A stretch of 46,198 bases of DNA. Source: Lachnospiraceae bacterium (GTDB lineage: Bacteria > Bacillota > Clostridia > Lachnospirales > Lachnospiraceae). The stretch lies in NCBI GenBank assembly GCA_022796795.1, contig JAAWJI010000033.1, positions 1 to 46,198 of the forward strand, given 5' to 3'. This document shows positions 17,512 through 26,412 of this stretch, one piece after another (the first letter of the stretch is position 1; every line of letters starts with the position of its first letter). Under the pieces are notes generated by a model that saw only the letters and a program-made list of their open reading frames with translations, was not told the origin of the DNA and searched no databases. The translations under genes were made by a program, and so were the position numbers.

Positions 17512-20249
17512 CCATTAACTTCCCTGACCAACAGCCCTTCAGCCTCCTCCTCTGCCACGATCTCCTCCCGCAGCACCTCCTCGCTCTCCCGGCTGCCCTC
17601 CGGGGCCAGGGGGAATATGACAGTTACCCGAAACAGATCCCCGTCCAGGTAGATCTCAAAGCTTCCCTTCTGGAGCTGCGTCAGATTCTTGGCAATGGAA
17701 AGCCCCAGGCCGCTGCCCTCCGTACTGCGGGATACATCTCCCCGGATAAACCGCTCGGTCAGCTGGCTGGCCTCAATATTCAGAGGCTGCTCGGAAATAT
17801 TTTTAATATTCAACCGCACCATATGTCCCACCACGGTCATGTCCACGTATACGCGGGTGCCGGGCATAGCATATTTCGCTACATTGTTATATACGTTCTC
17901 AATAATCCTCCACAGCCGGCGTCCGTCGGCTTCGATCACCACCGGTTCCTCCGGCATATTCGTGACCACCTGAAGATTCCGGTCCGCAAACCGCTCATAA
18001 AACTCCCCGTTGGTCTGCTGAATCAGCTCCTGGAAATTCACTCTGGTAAACTCCAGCTTCACATTGCCGGAGCTGATTTTGGAGGCCTCCACCAGATCCT
18101 CTGTCAGGTGCTTCAGGCGCTGAGACTTCTCCTCCAGGATTCCAATGTAATTGCGGACCTTGGTATTGGGAATATCCTCCCTCTTTAAAAGCTCCACATA
18201 ATTAATAATGGATGTAAGAGGCGTTTTGATATCGTGGGACACATTGGTAATCAAATCCGACTTCAGCTTTTCGTCCTTAACGCTTTTGGCCACGGCCTGG
18301 GAGAGTCCCTCCCCCACATGATTCACCGCTTCCGCAAAAACCTTCAGATCGCCCTGCACCTGATCCAGGGGAATCTGATATTCCAGCTCTCCTTCCGTGA
18401 GGCGGTAAATCCCCTCCAGCACCATCTGCTGCTGCACAGCCCGGCGCAGAAGCAGAACGCCCACCACAGCGTCTAGCATGCAGGCCAGCATAAATCCAGG
18501 GATCTTAAAGCACAGCAAAATACAGTTTGCCGCCAGAAACAGCATATATCCCAGCATGGCCCGGGTAGTCATCCTGCGACTTGCGATCACCGCGTTGAAA
18601 AAGCGCAGAATGGCGCAGAGAATACTGTCGCTCCAGATGGTATGCCCCTTTACCCTGCGGACCAGACTTAAATATCCCCAGAGGAAAAAGAGATTCAGGA
18701 TAAACAGGAACACGCCTCCCACCAGACAATACTGCTGGAGATCCGCCAGAGGAGCCGTGCGGATCACCCGGATCGCGAAGCCTACAAATACGCTTGCCGG
18801 CACGCACACCAGGAGCGCTCCCAGCTCTGTCTTGATCCTGTCAAATCGGTTCAAATGGGTCACCCCCTGTCCGTCCATGGGCCGGTGGCCGGCAGCCAGA
18901 GTCAGATATACCAGACTTAAGAAATACAGCACACTTCCCAGAAACAGTCCGTAAAAGGCCAGACGGCTTACAGGCTTCAATTCATCGTATTGAAGCTTAT
19001 AGGCCCTCAGGTTATCGTCGGCCTGATAAGCCGGGTCAATAGCCACCATAAACGTGTAGTCTCCCTCCAAGGAGGGTGCATAGCCCTTTAAATAGCTGGA
19101 AATGTCTCCGATGGTTAAAGGAATCCGGTTCCCCTCAAAGGACAGATCCGATGTGCTATAAATCAGGTAGGTAGGAAAGCTTCTGAAATATTCGATAAAC
19201 TTCTCCGGTCCCACCATATCCTCGCCTATGGATTTTATATTGGTATAGGTCAGATTCTCATAATTTCTGAAAGAAATCTCCCCTGCATCCTCTGGAAGAA
19301 TCATGTAACGCATGTTAGTCATACTGGGACTGAATAGCTCCAGATTCTCCTTATAGGCATAGTAGTCGTTATAGATTGCCGGTATCATTTCCTGAAGCTG
19401 AGAATAAAGTCCCTGAAGCTCGCTGGCGCTAAGCCCATTCATCTGGGCATACCCTACCAGACTTTCATAGCCAACCGGGTGATAGAGCTCCTCCACAGCC
19501 TCAATGGTATCAATGCGCAGGATGGAACCATTTCCGCCTCGCAGGTATTCATCCACCTCCGGGGGGAGCCCATCATAGAGATCCCCCTCATCGGAAATCT
19601 CCTCCGCCTGTTCTATCTGGTCTCCTCCCTCGTAGGAGCGTCCTTCCATTCCGTTTACATATCCCTCTGTGTCGGAAACCTCCTGCCCGCTTTCCTCACC
19701 GGTTTCTTCCCAGCCATCCAACGAAAAGGGCTCCACGTCAGTGGAAATGGCAGCAGAGCTGACAGTATTGCCATCCCGATAGGTATTCACCACGGTCTGG
19801 GTATAGTTTCCCTGGGCGCCGTAGGAGATTGTGCCGTCGTGATATTCAATGCGCAGCAGCTCTCCCACTCCATACCCCTGCTCTCCCCAGCTCAGCAGGT
19901 CCGACAGCCTGTAATATACGCCGTTTCTCCCGTTCTCGCTGCTCAGGATTCTGTTATTTCTCACATAATCCTCCAGGCTTACCAGAATCTCCTCAGTATC
20001 GCTGAACCCGCTGTTTTCAAACTTGCTCTCCCTGCAGGCAGCACGAATACAGCGGTAGACCTGCTCCCGCACCTCGTTTCGGTAATACTCCGTATCCTCA
20101 AAATTTTCATCTTGTTTCAAAAGCCCCACGCCGCCGCTTCCCACATAAAGGGTACACAGGGCAATGGACAGCACCATTGCCACAAAACAGACCTGATTCA
20201 TCACCAGGGCTGCCGCTTTCCAGCCCCAGGCATATTTCCACTGCTTCAT
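17508..20249 (-). CDS. Large multi-span sensor histidine kinase
   Basis: A 913-residue kinase. TM1 is at about 12-37, followed by a roughly 390-residue extracytoplasmic region that contains a strongly acidic Glu/Gly/Asp-rich stretch (about 173-231). Further membrane segments lie at about 433-455, 473-492, 508-528 and 565-600. The kinase core has H672 in NVSHDIKTPLTSI, the N box ENVYNNVAKYA, and the G2 box GSGLGLSIAKNL. The G1 region is weak, reading NIKNISEQPLN. Its start is 1 nt after the stop of the preceding response regulator, so the pair is co-expressed. Domain layout suggests sensing at the membrane or outside; the signal is unknown. Confidence 0.9.
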   Translation of the reverse strand: MKQWKYAWGWKAAALVMNQVCFVAMVLSIALCTLYVGSGGVGLLKQDENFEDTEYYRNEVREQVYRCIRAACRESKFENSGFSDTEEILVSLEDYVRNNRILSSENGRNGVYYRLSDLLSWGEQGYGVGELLRIEYHDGTISYGAQGNYTQTVVNTYRDGNTVSSAAISTDVEPFSLDGWEETGEESGQEVSDTEGYVNGMEGRSYEGGDQIEQAEEISDEGDLYDGLPPEVDEYLRGGNGSILRIDTIEAVEELYHPVGYESLVGYAQMNGLSASELQGLYSQLQEMIPAIYNDYYAYKENLELFSPSMTNMRYMILPEDAGEISFRNYENLTYTNIKSIGEDMVGPEKFIEYFRSFPTYLIYSTSDLSFEGNRIPLTIGDISSYLKGYAPSLEGDYTFMVAIDPAYQADDNLRAYKLQYDELKPVSRLAFYGLFLGSVLYFLSLVYLTLAAGHRPMDGQGVTHLNRFDRIKTELGALLVCVPASVFVGFAIRVIRTAPLADLQQYCLVGGVFLFILNLFFLWGYLSLVRRVKGHTIWSDSILCAILRFFNAVIASRRMTTRAMLGYMLFLAANCILLCFKIPGFMLACMLDAVVGVLLLRRAVQQQMVLEGIYRLTEGELEYQIPLDQVQGDLKVFAEAVNHVGEGLSQAVAKSVKDEKLKSDLITNVSHDIKTPLTSIINYVELLKREDIPNTKVRNYIGILEEKSQRLKHLTEDLVEASKISSGNVKLEFTRVNFQELIQQTNGEFYERFADRNLQVVTNMPEEPVVIEADGRRLWRIIENVYNNVAKYAMPGTRVYVDMTVVGHMVRLNIKNISEQPLNIEASQLTERFIRGDVSRSTEGSGLGLSIAKNLTQLQKGSFEIYLDGDLFRVTVIFPLAPEGSRESEEVLREEIVAEEEAEGLLVREVNG

Positions 20250-20250
20250 C

Positions 20251-20943
20251 CTATAATTTCTCCACCTTATAGCCGATTCCCCATACCACCTTCAGATAGC
20301 GGGGCTCCTTGGCGTTAATCTCAATCTTTTCCCGAATATGCCGAATATGCACTGCCACCGTATTGTCCGCGCCGATGGCGTCCTCATTCCAGATGCTCTC
20401 ATAGATCTGGTTGATGGAAAATACCTTGCCCTGATTCTTCACCAGCAGCAGAAGGATATTGTACTCAATAGGGGTCAGCTTCACCGGCTCCCCATCCACA
20501 GTCACTTCCTTCAGATCGTCATTGATCACAAGCCCTCCGGTCTGGAACACATTCTGCTGCTCCACGGCCACGGTTCCAAGCTTGGTATAGCGGCGCAACT
20601 GGGACTTCACCCGAGCCACCAGCTCCAGAGGATTAAAAGGCTTGCTTACATAATCGTCGGCTCCGATATTCAGGCCCAGAATCTTATCCGCGTCCTCGGA
20701 CTTGGCCGACAGAATAATAATGGGAATGCTGCTGTTCTCCCGGATTTTTAAAGTGGCGCGGATTCCGTCCAGCCGGGGCATCATAATATCGATAATCAGC
20801 AGCTGAACCTCATGTTTCTCCAGCATCTCCACAGCCTGAATCCCATCATAGGCCTTCAGTACCTCATATCCCTCCTGTCCCAGATAAATCTCAATAGCAT
20901 CTACAATCTCCCTGTCGTCATCGCACACCAAAATCGTATTCAT
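20251..20943 (-). CDS. Response regulator, OmpR/PhoB family
   Basis: A 230-residue regulator with acidic residues DDD (8-10), phospho-acceptor D52 in IIDIMMPRLDG, LSAKS, SKPFN and a winged-helix domain ending VVWGIGYKVEKL. The ATG at 20943 has GGGAG 8 nt upstream and gives the standard N-terminus MNTILVCDDD; a longer frame to 20982 is not needed. It precedes the large kinase gene by 1 nt and is its likely partner. Confidence 0.93.
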   Translation of the reverse strand: MNTILVCDDDREIVDAIEIYLGQEGYEVLKAYDGIQAVEMLEKHEVQLLIIDIMMPRLDGIRATLKIRENSSIPIIILSAKSEDADKILGLNIGADDYVSKPFNPLELVARVKSQLRRYTKLGTVAVEQQNVFQTGGLVINDDLKEVTVDGEPVKLTPIEYNILLLLVKNQGKVFSINQIYESIWNEDAIGADNTVAVHIRHIREKIEINAKEPRYLKVVWGIGYKVEKL

Positions 20944-20968
20944 GCAGTATACTCCCTTCCGAAAATCA

Positions 20969-21041
20969 ACTATCCTAACCATAACAATAAATTGTTAAAT
21001 TCCCGCTCGCCCAATCCTTAATATTTCCTTAAGACTGTCAA
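20969..21041 (-). promoter_or_regulatory. Control region of the response regulator-kinase pair
   Basis: On the minus strand a TTAACA (20993-20998) and GATAGT (20969-20974) are separated by 18 nt and could form a promoter. The palindrome TAACAAT-AA-ATTGTTA (20982-20997) overlaps the -35 box. Upstream, TTAAGGA occurs twice 11 bp apart (21015-21021 and 21026-21032), next to a TTGACA (21036-21041). Direct repeats of one helical turn are typical of OmpR-family sites. Autoregulation is an inference. Confidence 0.45.
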
Positions 21042-21077
21042 AGGACATGGATGCATCCTTTGGAATTTCCCAACCTG

Positions 21078-21115
21078 AAAAATGCGCCGGCCCTCTCTTT
21101 CTGCCCGCGCATTTT
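21078..21115 (-). terminator. Intrinsic terminator after degV
   Basis: AAAATGCGC (21079-21087) and GCGCATTTT (21107-21115) form a perfect 9-bp stem with a 19-nt loop. On the minus strand the second arm runs into T5. It lies about 75 nt downstream of the degV stop. Confidence 0.6.
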
Positions 21116-21190
21116 CTGTCAAATCACCGCATATTGCGATTCCTTTTCCCATACAGTACCGCCATATGTAAAGGAAATACGCCATGCCCC

Positions 21191-22075
21191 TCAGTCCAGC
21201 CACTTGGCATAGGTCTCCTCCGAGGCATTTAAAAACACGATTCCAATAATCCCCGGACCCGTGTGGGCGCCGATGGCACAGCCCACCCAGGACTCTACGA
21301 TCCCTTTACAGTGATACCGCTCCTGAAGCATTCCCTTTACCTTATCGCAGGTAGCCTTGTCATTTCCGTGAACAATGCCGATGACCTGTTTATTGAGGTC
21401 CACGCCTCGTTCTCCCACAATCTCCACAATACGCTTCAGAGATTTCTGACGTCCCCGCACCTTTTCAAAGGCCACCAGAGCTCCATCGTCGTCCACCTCA
21501 ATAATGGGCTTAATATCCAGCATTCCTCCCAGAACCGCAGAGGTCTTGCTCAAGCGTCCGCCCTTATACAGATATTCCAGGGTCTCCACTGTCACAATAT
21601 GTTCCATGTGGTCAAAGAAGAACCGAGCTGCTTCCACCACGGTCTCCTTGGGCGCCCCCTTGGCCTGCATCTGCAAAAGCTTATACACCCCCAGCCCAAA
21701 GCCCATGGATGCGCATTTGGAGTCAACGATGGTCAGGTCAAAGTCCGGATACTCCTCTAAGAGTTCCTCCCGGGCCAGATTTGCCGCGTTAAAGGTGCCT
21801 GCGATTCCCGTGGAAAAGCACAGGTAAACCACGGATTCCCCCGCCTTTGCGTAAGGCTCAAAATTCTGCCGGAACATATATGTGTTAATGTGGTACGTCT
21901 TAATATCCGCTCCCTCTGCCTGAATCCGATAAAATTCCTCCGGGAAAATAGTCTGTCCATCAAAATAATCTGTCCCGTTAATGGTTACGGGTGTGGGAAT
22001 CACGTGGAGCTCATATTGATCAATAATCTCCTTTGGCAAATCCGTCGCTGAATCTGTGATAATCCGATATGGCAT
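21191..22075 (-). CDS. DegV family fatty-acid-binding protein
   Basis: A 294-residue DegV (FakB-type) protein. Family features seen are the N-terminal IITDSATDLP, CFSTGIAGTFNAA (fatty-acid carboxylate-binding Ser/Thr region), TVDSKCASMG-like VDSKCASMGFG, TLEYLYKGGRLSK, GGMLDIKPII and a C-terminal AHTGPGIIGI. Members bind fatty acids and can present them to the kinase FakA. No full FakA is encoded here, though a FakA-like C-terminal domain lies at 1901-2152. AAAGGAG is 7 nt before the start. It is last in the methyltransferase-hslO-nadE-degV set, 28 nt after nadE. Confidence 0.92.
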   Translation of the reverse strand: MPYRIITDSATDLPKEIIDQYELHVIPTPVTINGTDYFDGQTIFPEEFYRIQAEGADIKTYHINTYMFRQNFEPYAKAGESVVYLCFSTGIAGTFNAANLAREELLEEYPDFDLTIVDSKCASMGFGLGVYKLLQMQAKGAPKETVVEAARFFFDHMEHIVTVETLEYLYKGGRLSKTSAVLGGMLDIKPIIEVDDDGALVAFEKVRGRQKSLKRIVEIVGERGVDLNKQVIGIVHGNDKATCDKVKGMLQERYHCKGIVESWVGCAIGAHTGPGIIGIVFLNASEETYAKWLD

Positions 22076-22103
22076 TTGTATACTCCTTTCCGGTCTATTC
22101 TCC

Positions 22104-24032
22104 TCAGGCCTTTAACTGTTCCACTTCCCTAAGCCAGATGTCCGCGCAGGCATCGCTTGGCATCCGCAGGTCTCCCCGGGGCGATACAGCCACCGAGCCT
22201 ACCTTGGGTCCGTCCGCCAGACAGGACCTCTTAAACTGCTGGGAAAAGAACCGGCGGTAAAACACGCCCAGCCATTTCAGCAGCGTCTCTTTCTCATACT
22301 CTCCTGCAAAGGCTTTCCGGGCAAGCCGGTATATTTTGGAGGGCGGAAATCCAAAGCGCAGAACATAATAGAGATAAAAATCATGGAGTTCATAGGGCCC
22401 TACCAGGTCCTCCGTCTTCTGAGAGATCACCCCGTCCCTAGGAGGCAAAAGCTCCGGGCTTACCGGCGTATCCAGCACGTCCAGCAGCACCCGCTCCAGC
22501 TCCTGATCCCCACAGCTCCCAGCATAATAGCGCACCAGATGGCGCACCAAAGTCTTGGGCACTCCGGCGTTTACTCCATACATGGACATGTGGTCTCCGT
22601 TGTAGGTGGCCCATCCCAGAGCCAGCTCCGACATGTCCCCGGTTCCGATCACCATGCCTCCCGTCTGGTTTGCCAGGTCCATAAGCACCTGGGTCCGCTC
22701 CCGGGCTTGGGCATTTTCATAGGTCACATCATGGTGATTGGGATCCTGCCCGATATCCCGGAAATGCAGGCTCACGGATTCCCGGATATCCACCTCCTGC
22801 AGAGTGGCCCCAAGCTTTCTTGTGAGATCGCAGGCATTGGTATAGGTCCGGTCCGTGGTTCCAAAACAGGGCATGGTCACACTGAGAATCTGCTTCCGGG
22901 GAATGGAGAGAATGTCAAAAGCCCTGGCTGTCACCAAAAGAGCCAGTGTGGAATCCAGACCGCCGGAAATCCCCACCACTGCCTGACAACAGCCCGTGTG
23001 CTCCAGACGCTTCTTCAGTCCCAGAGCCTGAATCATGAAAATCTCCTCGCATCTTCTCTCCCGCTCCTCTTTTCCCTCCGGCACAAAGGGACAAGGATCC
23101 ACAAATCGGTCCAGAGGCGTCTCCTGCGGTTTCAGATGGAACCCAATCTCTATATAGGAAGGATCCGCCCCTGCCTGGAAGGTATTCATGCGTCTGCGCT
23201 CTCCCTGAATCCGGGCCAAATCCAAATCTCCATAAACAATCCCGCTTGTAAAACGCTGCCCGCGGTTTAAAAGACTTCCGTTTTCCGCAATGAGGCTCTG
23301 CCCGCCGAAAACCAGATCCTGGGTGGATTCTCCCTCCCCCGCATTGGCGTACACATAGCCGCAGACCAGCCGGGCCGACTGTCCTCTGATCAGCTCCTCC
23401 CGGTATACAGCTTTTCCCGTCGTCTCGTCGCTGGCAGAGCAGTTGACGATTATGGTGGCTCCTGTCATGGCGTGACGGATGCTGGGGGGATTGGGCACCC
23501 ACACATCCTCGCAGATTTCCGCTGCCACCACAAGCCCTGGCATCTCTTCACAGGTGAAGAGCATATCCGTTCCAAAGGGAATATCATCTCCCGTGTCCCC
23601 CTGTCCCATCCACACAAATTCCGCCTCCCGGTTTCCGGCGGAAAAATGACGCAGCTCGTAAAACTCTCCATAATTGGGCAGATGGGTCTTGGGCACCATT
23701 CCCAGAAGCTTGCCATTGCAAAGAGCCGCCGCCACATTATAAAGCTTGCCCTCCTTCATCCAGGGAAGCCCTACAAAAATCAGCGCGTCCAGCCCCTGAG
23801 AAGCCCTGACAATCCTGCCCAGCTGCTCTTTGGCGCTTTCCAGCAGCGTCTCCTGCAGAAAAAGATCCCCGCAGGTATAGCCTGTGACGCACAGCTCTGG
23901 AAATACAAGGATTTTTGCCTGCTTTCCCGCCGCCTCCTCCATGAGGCGAATGATCTCTCCTGCATTGTACTCCGGGTCCGCCACCCGGATTTTAGGCGTA
24001 ATCGCCGCCGTTTTTATAAATCCATGTTTCAT
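22104..24032 (-). CDS. nadE: Glutamine-dependent NAD+ synthetase
   Basis: A 642-residue two-domain enzyme. The N-terminal nitrilase-type glutaminase has the triad E46 (FPELCVTGY), K115 (PKTHLPNYGEFYE) and C174 (AEICEDVW). The C-terminal ATP-dependent synthetase has the PP-loop SGGLDS at 356-361 and GTGDMSELALGW. It makes NAD+ from deamido-NAD+ with glutamine as ammonia donor. AAAGGAG lies 13 nt before the ATG, a slightly long spacing. It sits between hslO and degV in one transcription unit. Confidence 0.95.
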   Translation of the reverse strand: MKHGFIKTAAITPKIRVADPEYNAGEIIRLMEEAAGKQAKILVFPELCVTGYTCGDLFLQETLLESAKEQLGRIVRASQGLDALIFVGLPWMKEGKLYNVAAALCNGKLLGMVPKTHLPNYGEFYELRHFSAGNREAEFVWMGQGDTGDDIPFGTDMLFTCEEMPGLVVAAEICEDVWVPNPPSIRHAMTGATIIVNCSASDETTGKAVYREELIRGQSARLVCGYVYANAGEGESTQDLVFGGQSLIAENGSLLNRGQRFTSGIVYGDLDLARIQGERRRMNTFQAGADPSYIEIGFHLKPQETPLDRFVDPCPFVPEGKEERERRCEEIFMIQALGLKKRLEHTGCCQAVVGISGGLDSTLALLVTARAFDILSIPRKQILSVTMPCFGTTDRTYTNACDLTRKLGATLQEVDIRESVSLHFRDIGQDPNHHDVTYENAQARERTQVLMDLANQTGGMVIGTGDMSELALGWATYNGDHMSMYGVNAGVPKTLVRHLVRYYAGSCGDQELERVLLDVLDTPVSPELLPPRDGVISQKTEDLVGPYELHDFYLYYVLRFGFPPSKIYRLARKAFAGEYEKETLLKWLGVFYRRFFSQQFKRSCLADGPKVGSVAVSPRGDLRMPSDACADIWLREVEQLKA

Positions 24033-24123
24033 ATCTTATATTCTGCTCCTTTATACGCAAACTTCTCCGGATATTTTATCCTTTCTTCGCGTTTCTTTCC
24101 ATTCTGTCTCTGTCCCTCCAGCC

Positions 24124-25005
24124 TCATCGCTTGGATTGCCTCAAAAGCTCCTTCAGATCCTCGATGGAAAACACATAATTCTTATTGCAGAAATGGCAGT
24201 TTGCCTCCACAGGCTTTCCCTCCTGAATCATCTCCCGGATATCCTTGCTGCCAATGCTCACGATAGCCCTTGCCACCCGTTCCTTGGAACAGTCGCAGAC
24301 AAAGCCTGTGGGAACCATGTCATGGATTTCCAGATCAAATTCCCCCAAAAGCTCCTCCAGAATATTCTCCGGCGTGCTGCCCCGATCCAGCAGCTCTGTC
24401 ACGGAGGTGACTCCAGAAAGCCGCTCCTCCAGGCGGCTCACCACTTTTTCCTCCACAAAGGGCATGAGCTGCAGGATAAAGCCTCCGGCCTGCCTCACCG
24501 TGTTATTTTTCTCCATCAAAACCCCCAGGCCCACTGCCGAGGGAATCTGTTCGGAGGTGGCAAAGTAGTAGGTCAGATCCTCTGCAATCTCTGAGGTCTG
24601 AAGCTCTGTCTGTCCCACATAGGGCTCCTTCATGCCCAGATCCTTGATGACGCTGAGCATGCCTTCCCCAACGGCTCCGGCCACATCCAGCTTTCCTTTG
24701 GCATTAGGCCCCAGTATAACCTGTGGGTGATGCACATAGCCCTTAACCTGAGCCTTAGAATCCGCAGTTACCGTAATCCCTCCTATAGGTCCAGTTCCCT
24801 TGATCTGCAGGGTCAAAAGATCCTTTTCCCCTTTCATCATGGCTCCCATCATGGCTCCTGCACTCAAAAGCCTTCCCAGAGCAGCCGTAGCTACCGGACT
24901 GGTATTGTGGCAGGCCCTAGCAAACTCCACCGTTTCCCTGGAGGTAATGGCAAAGGCCCGGATCTGGCCCTCTGCCGCTGTTGCTCTCACAATATAATCT
25001 GACAT
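24124..25005 (-). CDS. hslO: Hsp33 redox-regulated chaperone
   Basis: A 293-residue Hsp33. The start MSDYIVRATAAEGQIRAFA, the SPVATAALGRLLSA and KGTGPIGGI segments and the C-terminal zinc-redox switch C237-x-C239 and C270-x2-C273 are all present. The chaperone is activated when these cysteines oxidise. It is followed after 91 nt by nadE. The 180 nt upstream, up to the methyltransferase stop, holds no recognisable gene. Confidence 0.95.
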   Translation of the reverse strand: MSDYIVRATAAEGQIRAFAITSRETVEFARACHNTSPVATAALGRLLSAGAMMGAMMKGEKDLLTLQIKGTGPIGGITVTADSKAQVKGYVHHPQVILGPNAKGKLDVAGAVGEGMLSVIKDLGMKEPYVGQTELQTSEIAEDLTYYFATSEQIPSAVGLGVLMEKNNTVRQAGGFILQLMPFVEEKVVSRLEERLSGVTSVTELLDRGSTPENILEELLGEFDLEIHDMVPTGFVCDCSKERVARAIVSIGSKDIREMIQEGKPVEANCHFCNKNYVFSIEDLKELLRQSKR

Positions 25006-25185
25006 GCTGTCCCTCTTCCCTTTCTCTCCACGAAATCTGTTTCCCCTTCCACATTTATTCCAGGGGATTTCGCTTTTCCTTCCATGGAATCCTCTTTTTT
25101 CCTTTCAGTTCTCCTGTCGCTTCGTTCTATGAAGCTTTGACTTTCCTGCCGCCCACGCCTTCTCTCAGGCCACGCCCCCATCTTA

Positions 25186-25947
25186 TCATTTCTCGGATTT
25201 CCCCCGCTCCCGGGCCAGCACATAGACGCGCTCGCTCTTAGGCCCTGGCGCTTCCTCTGTAAAAGCCTCATAGATGGCCAGAAATTCCATCCCCGCCTGC
25301 TCCAAAAGCTTCCCTATGGTATCCAGGGAATAGGCCCGCTGGTAATGGGTCTCCTGAAATCTCCGATACAACCCGCATTCCTCCCGGAGAAACAAGGTCA
25401 GATCGTATTCGTTGATCTTGGCATCCTTGTCATAATAGTTTTCCCAGATGAAGCTGCATTCCTCCCGGTTTTCTGCTATGGTACATTCTCCCAGCACAGT
25501 CTCATATTTATAGGCGGTATTCAGATCAAACAGGAAGATCCCTCCTGGATCCAGATAATTATTCACCAGGCGGAACACCTGCAGCAGCTCCTGTTCCTCC
25601 AGAATATAGTTCATAGAATCGCAGACGCTGACAGCAGCCCTCACTGTCCCGTACAATTCCATCTCCCGCATATCCTGCAGGAGATACAAAATATTTTGTC
25701 CGCTGGCCGCCTTCTTTTCCGCTGCCAGCTCCAGCATCTCCTGGGAGCAATCCAGGCCAATCATATCATAACCGGCTGCTGCCAAAAGCTCTGTCATACT
25801 GCCCGTGCCGCAGCCCAGCTCCAGCACCAGGCCTTCCCGAATCCCCTGGGCCCGTAAAAGCCGGATCACATATCTGCTCCATTCCCCATAGGGAATATTG
25901 TCCATAAACTCATCGTAAACAGCCGCAAAACCTGTGTATGCTTCCAT
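25186..25947 (-). CDS. Class I SAM-dependent methyltransferase
   Basis: A 253-residue methyltransferase. Near the start is YTGFAAVYDEFMDNIPY; SAM motif I is VLELGCGTGSMTELLA (about 40-55), followed by GLDCSQEML, the acidic motif SVCDSMNYI and the strand-4 segment GGIFLFDLNT. The substrate is unknown. The ATG at 25947 has AAGGAGA 7 nt upstream; a longer frame to 25998 would start upstream of the promoter and is rejected. It is the first gene of the unit that includes hslO, nadE and degV. Confidence 0.88.
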   Translation of the reverse strand: MEAYTGFAAVYDEFMDNIPYGEWSRYVIRLLRAQGIREGLVLELGCGTGSMTELLAAAGYDMIGLDCSQEMLELAAEKKAASGQNILYLLQDMREMELYGTVRAAVSVCDSMNYILEEQELLQVFRLVNNYLDPGGIFLFDLNTAYKYETVLGECTIAENREECSFIWENYYDKDAKINEYDLTLFLREECGLYRRFQETHYQRAYSLDTIGKLLEQAGMEFLAIYEAFTEEAPGPKSERVYVLARERGKSEK

Positions 25948-25965
25948 GGTTTTCTCCTTTTTCCC

Positions 25966-25994
25966 ATTGTAATCATTCCGGCCGGGCTTGTCAA
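25966..25994 (-). promoter_or_regulatory. Sigma-A promoter of the methyltransferase-hslO-nadE-degV unit
   Basis: TTGACA (25989-25994), a 17-nt spacer and TACAAT (25966-25971) on the minus strand, giving a leader of only about 12 nt before the ATG at 25947. A GGGCTT/AAGCCC inverted repeat overlaps the -35 box and could be an operator. Confidence 0.78.
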
Positions 25995-26154
25995 GCAAAG
26001 CCCATATCCCGCAAAACCGCCCATATAAAAGGACCCCGGGCAGATTCTTTCTCCGCCTAAGGCCCTTCCTCTCTGTCTTTGTTTTCTTATTGCTCTGCTT
26101 TTTCTGTCCCCCAACAGAATCGCTTTTGCTCTATAGCTTCCCCCACAGCAGACC

Positions 26155-26412
26155 TTAGGCCTTGCTGCTCAGATATTTTTCAATATTTTCAATGGCTTCC
26201 TTCTCATCATTTCCATCTGCTAAAACTACGACCTCTTCTCCTGCTGACAATCCCAGAGTCATCATTCCCATGATACTCTTTGCATTTACCTTCTTCTCAT
26301 TACTCTCCACATAAATACTGCTTTCATACTGGCTCGCAACCTGAACCAACAGAGCCACCGGTCTGGCTTCCAGGCCAGAAGGAAGCTGAATTGTAATGGA
26401 TTGTCTGATCAT
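26155..26412 (-). CDS. crh: Crh-like HPr-family regulatory protein (Glu15, Ser46)
   Basis: An 85-residue HPr-fold protein. In HPr of the sugar phosphotransferase system His15 carries phosphate (GLHARPA). Here that position is Glu15 in SGLEARPVA, so PTS phosphotransfer is not possible. Ser46 in NAKSIMGM, the HPr kinase target, is kept. This is the pattern of Bacillus Crh, which has Gln15 and works with CcpA in carbon catabolite regulation. Position supports it: Crh follows WhiA in Bacillus, and here the ATG overlaps the whiA stop by 4 nt (ATGA). A Crh-like role is inferred; Glu instead of Gln is a point of interest. Confidence 0.85.
   Translation of the reverse strand: MIRQSITIQLPSGLEARPVALLVQVASQYESSIYVESNEKKVNAKSIMGMMTLGLSAGEEVVVLADGNDEKEAIENIEKYLSSKA

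Noticed and set aside
26155..26412. Annotation as the PTS phosphocarrier HPr
   Set aside because: The phosphorylated His15 is replaced by Glu, so it cannot serve as phosphocarrier.
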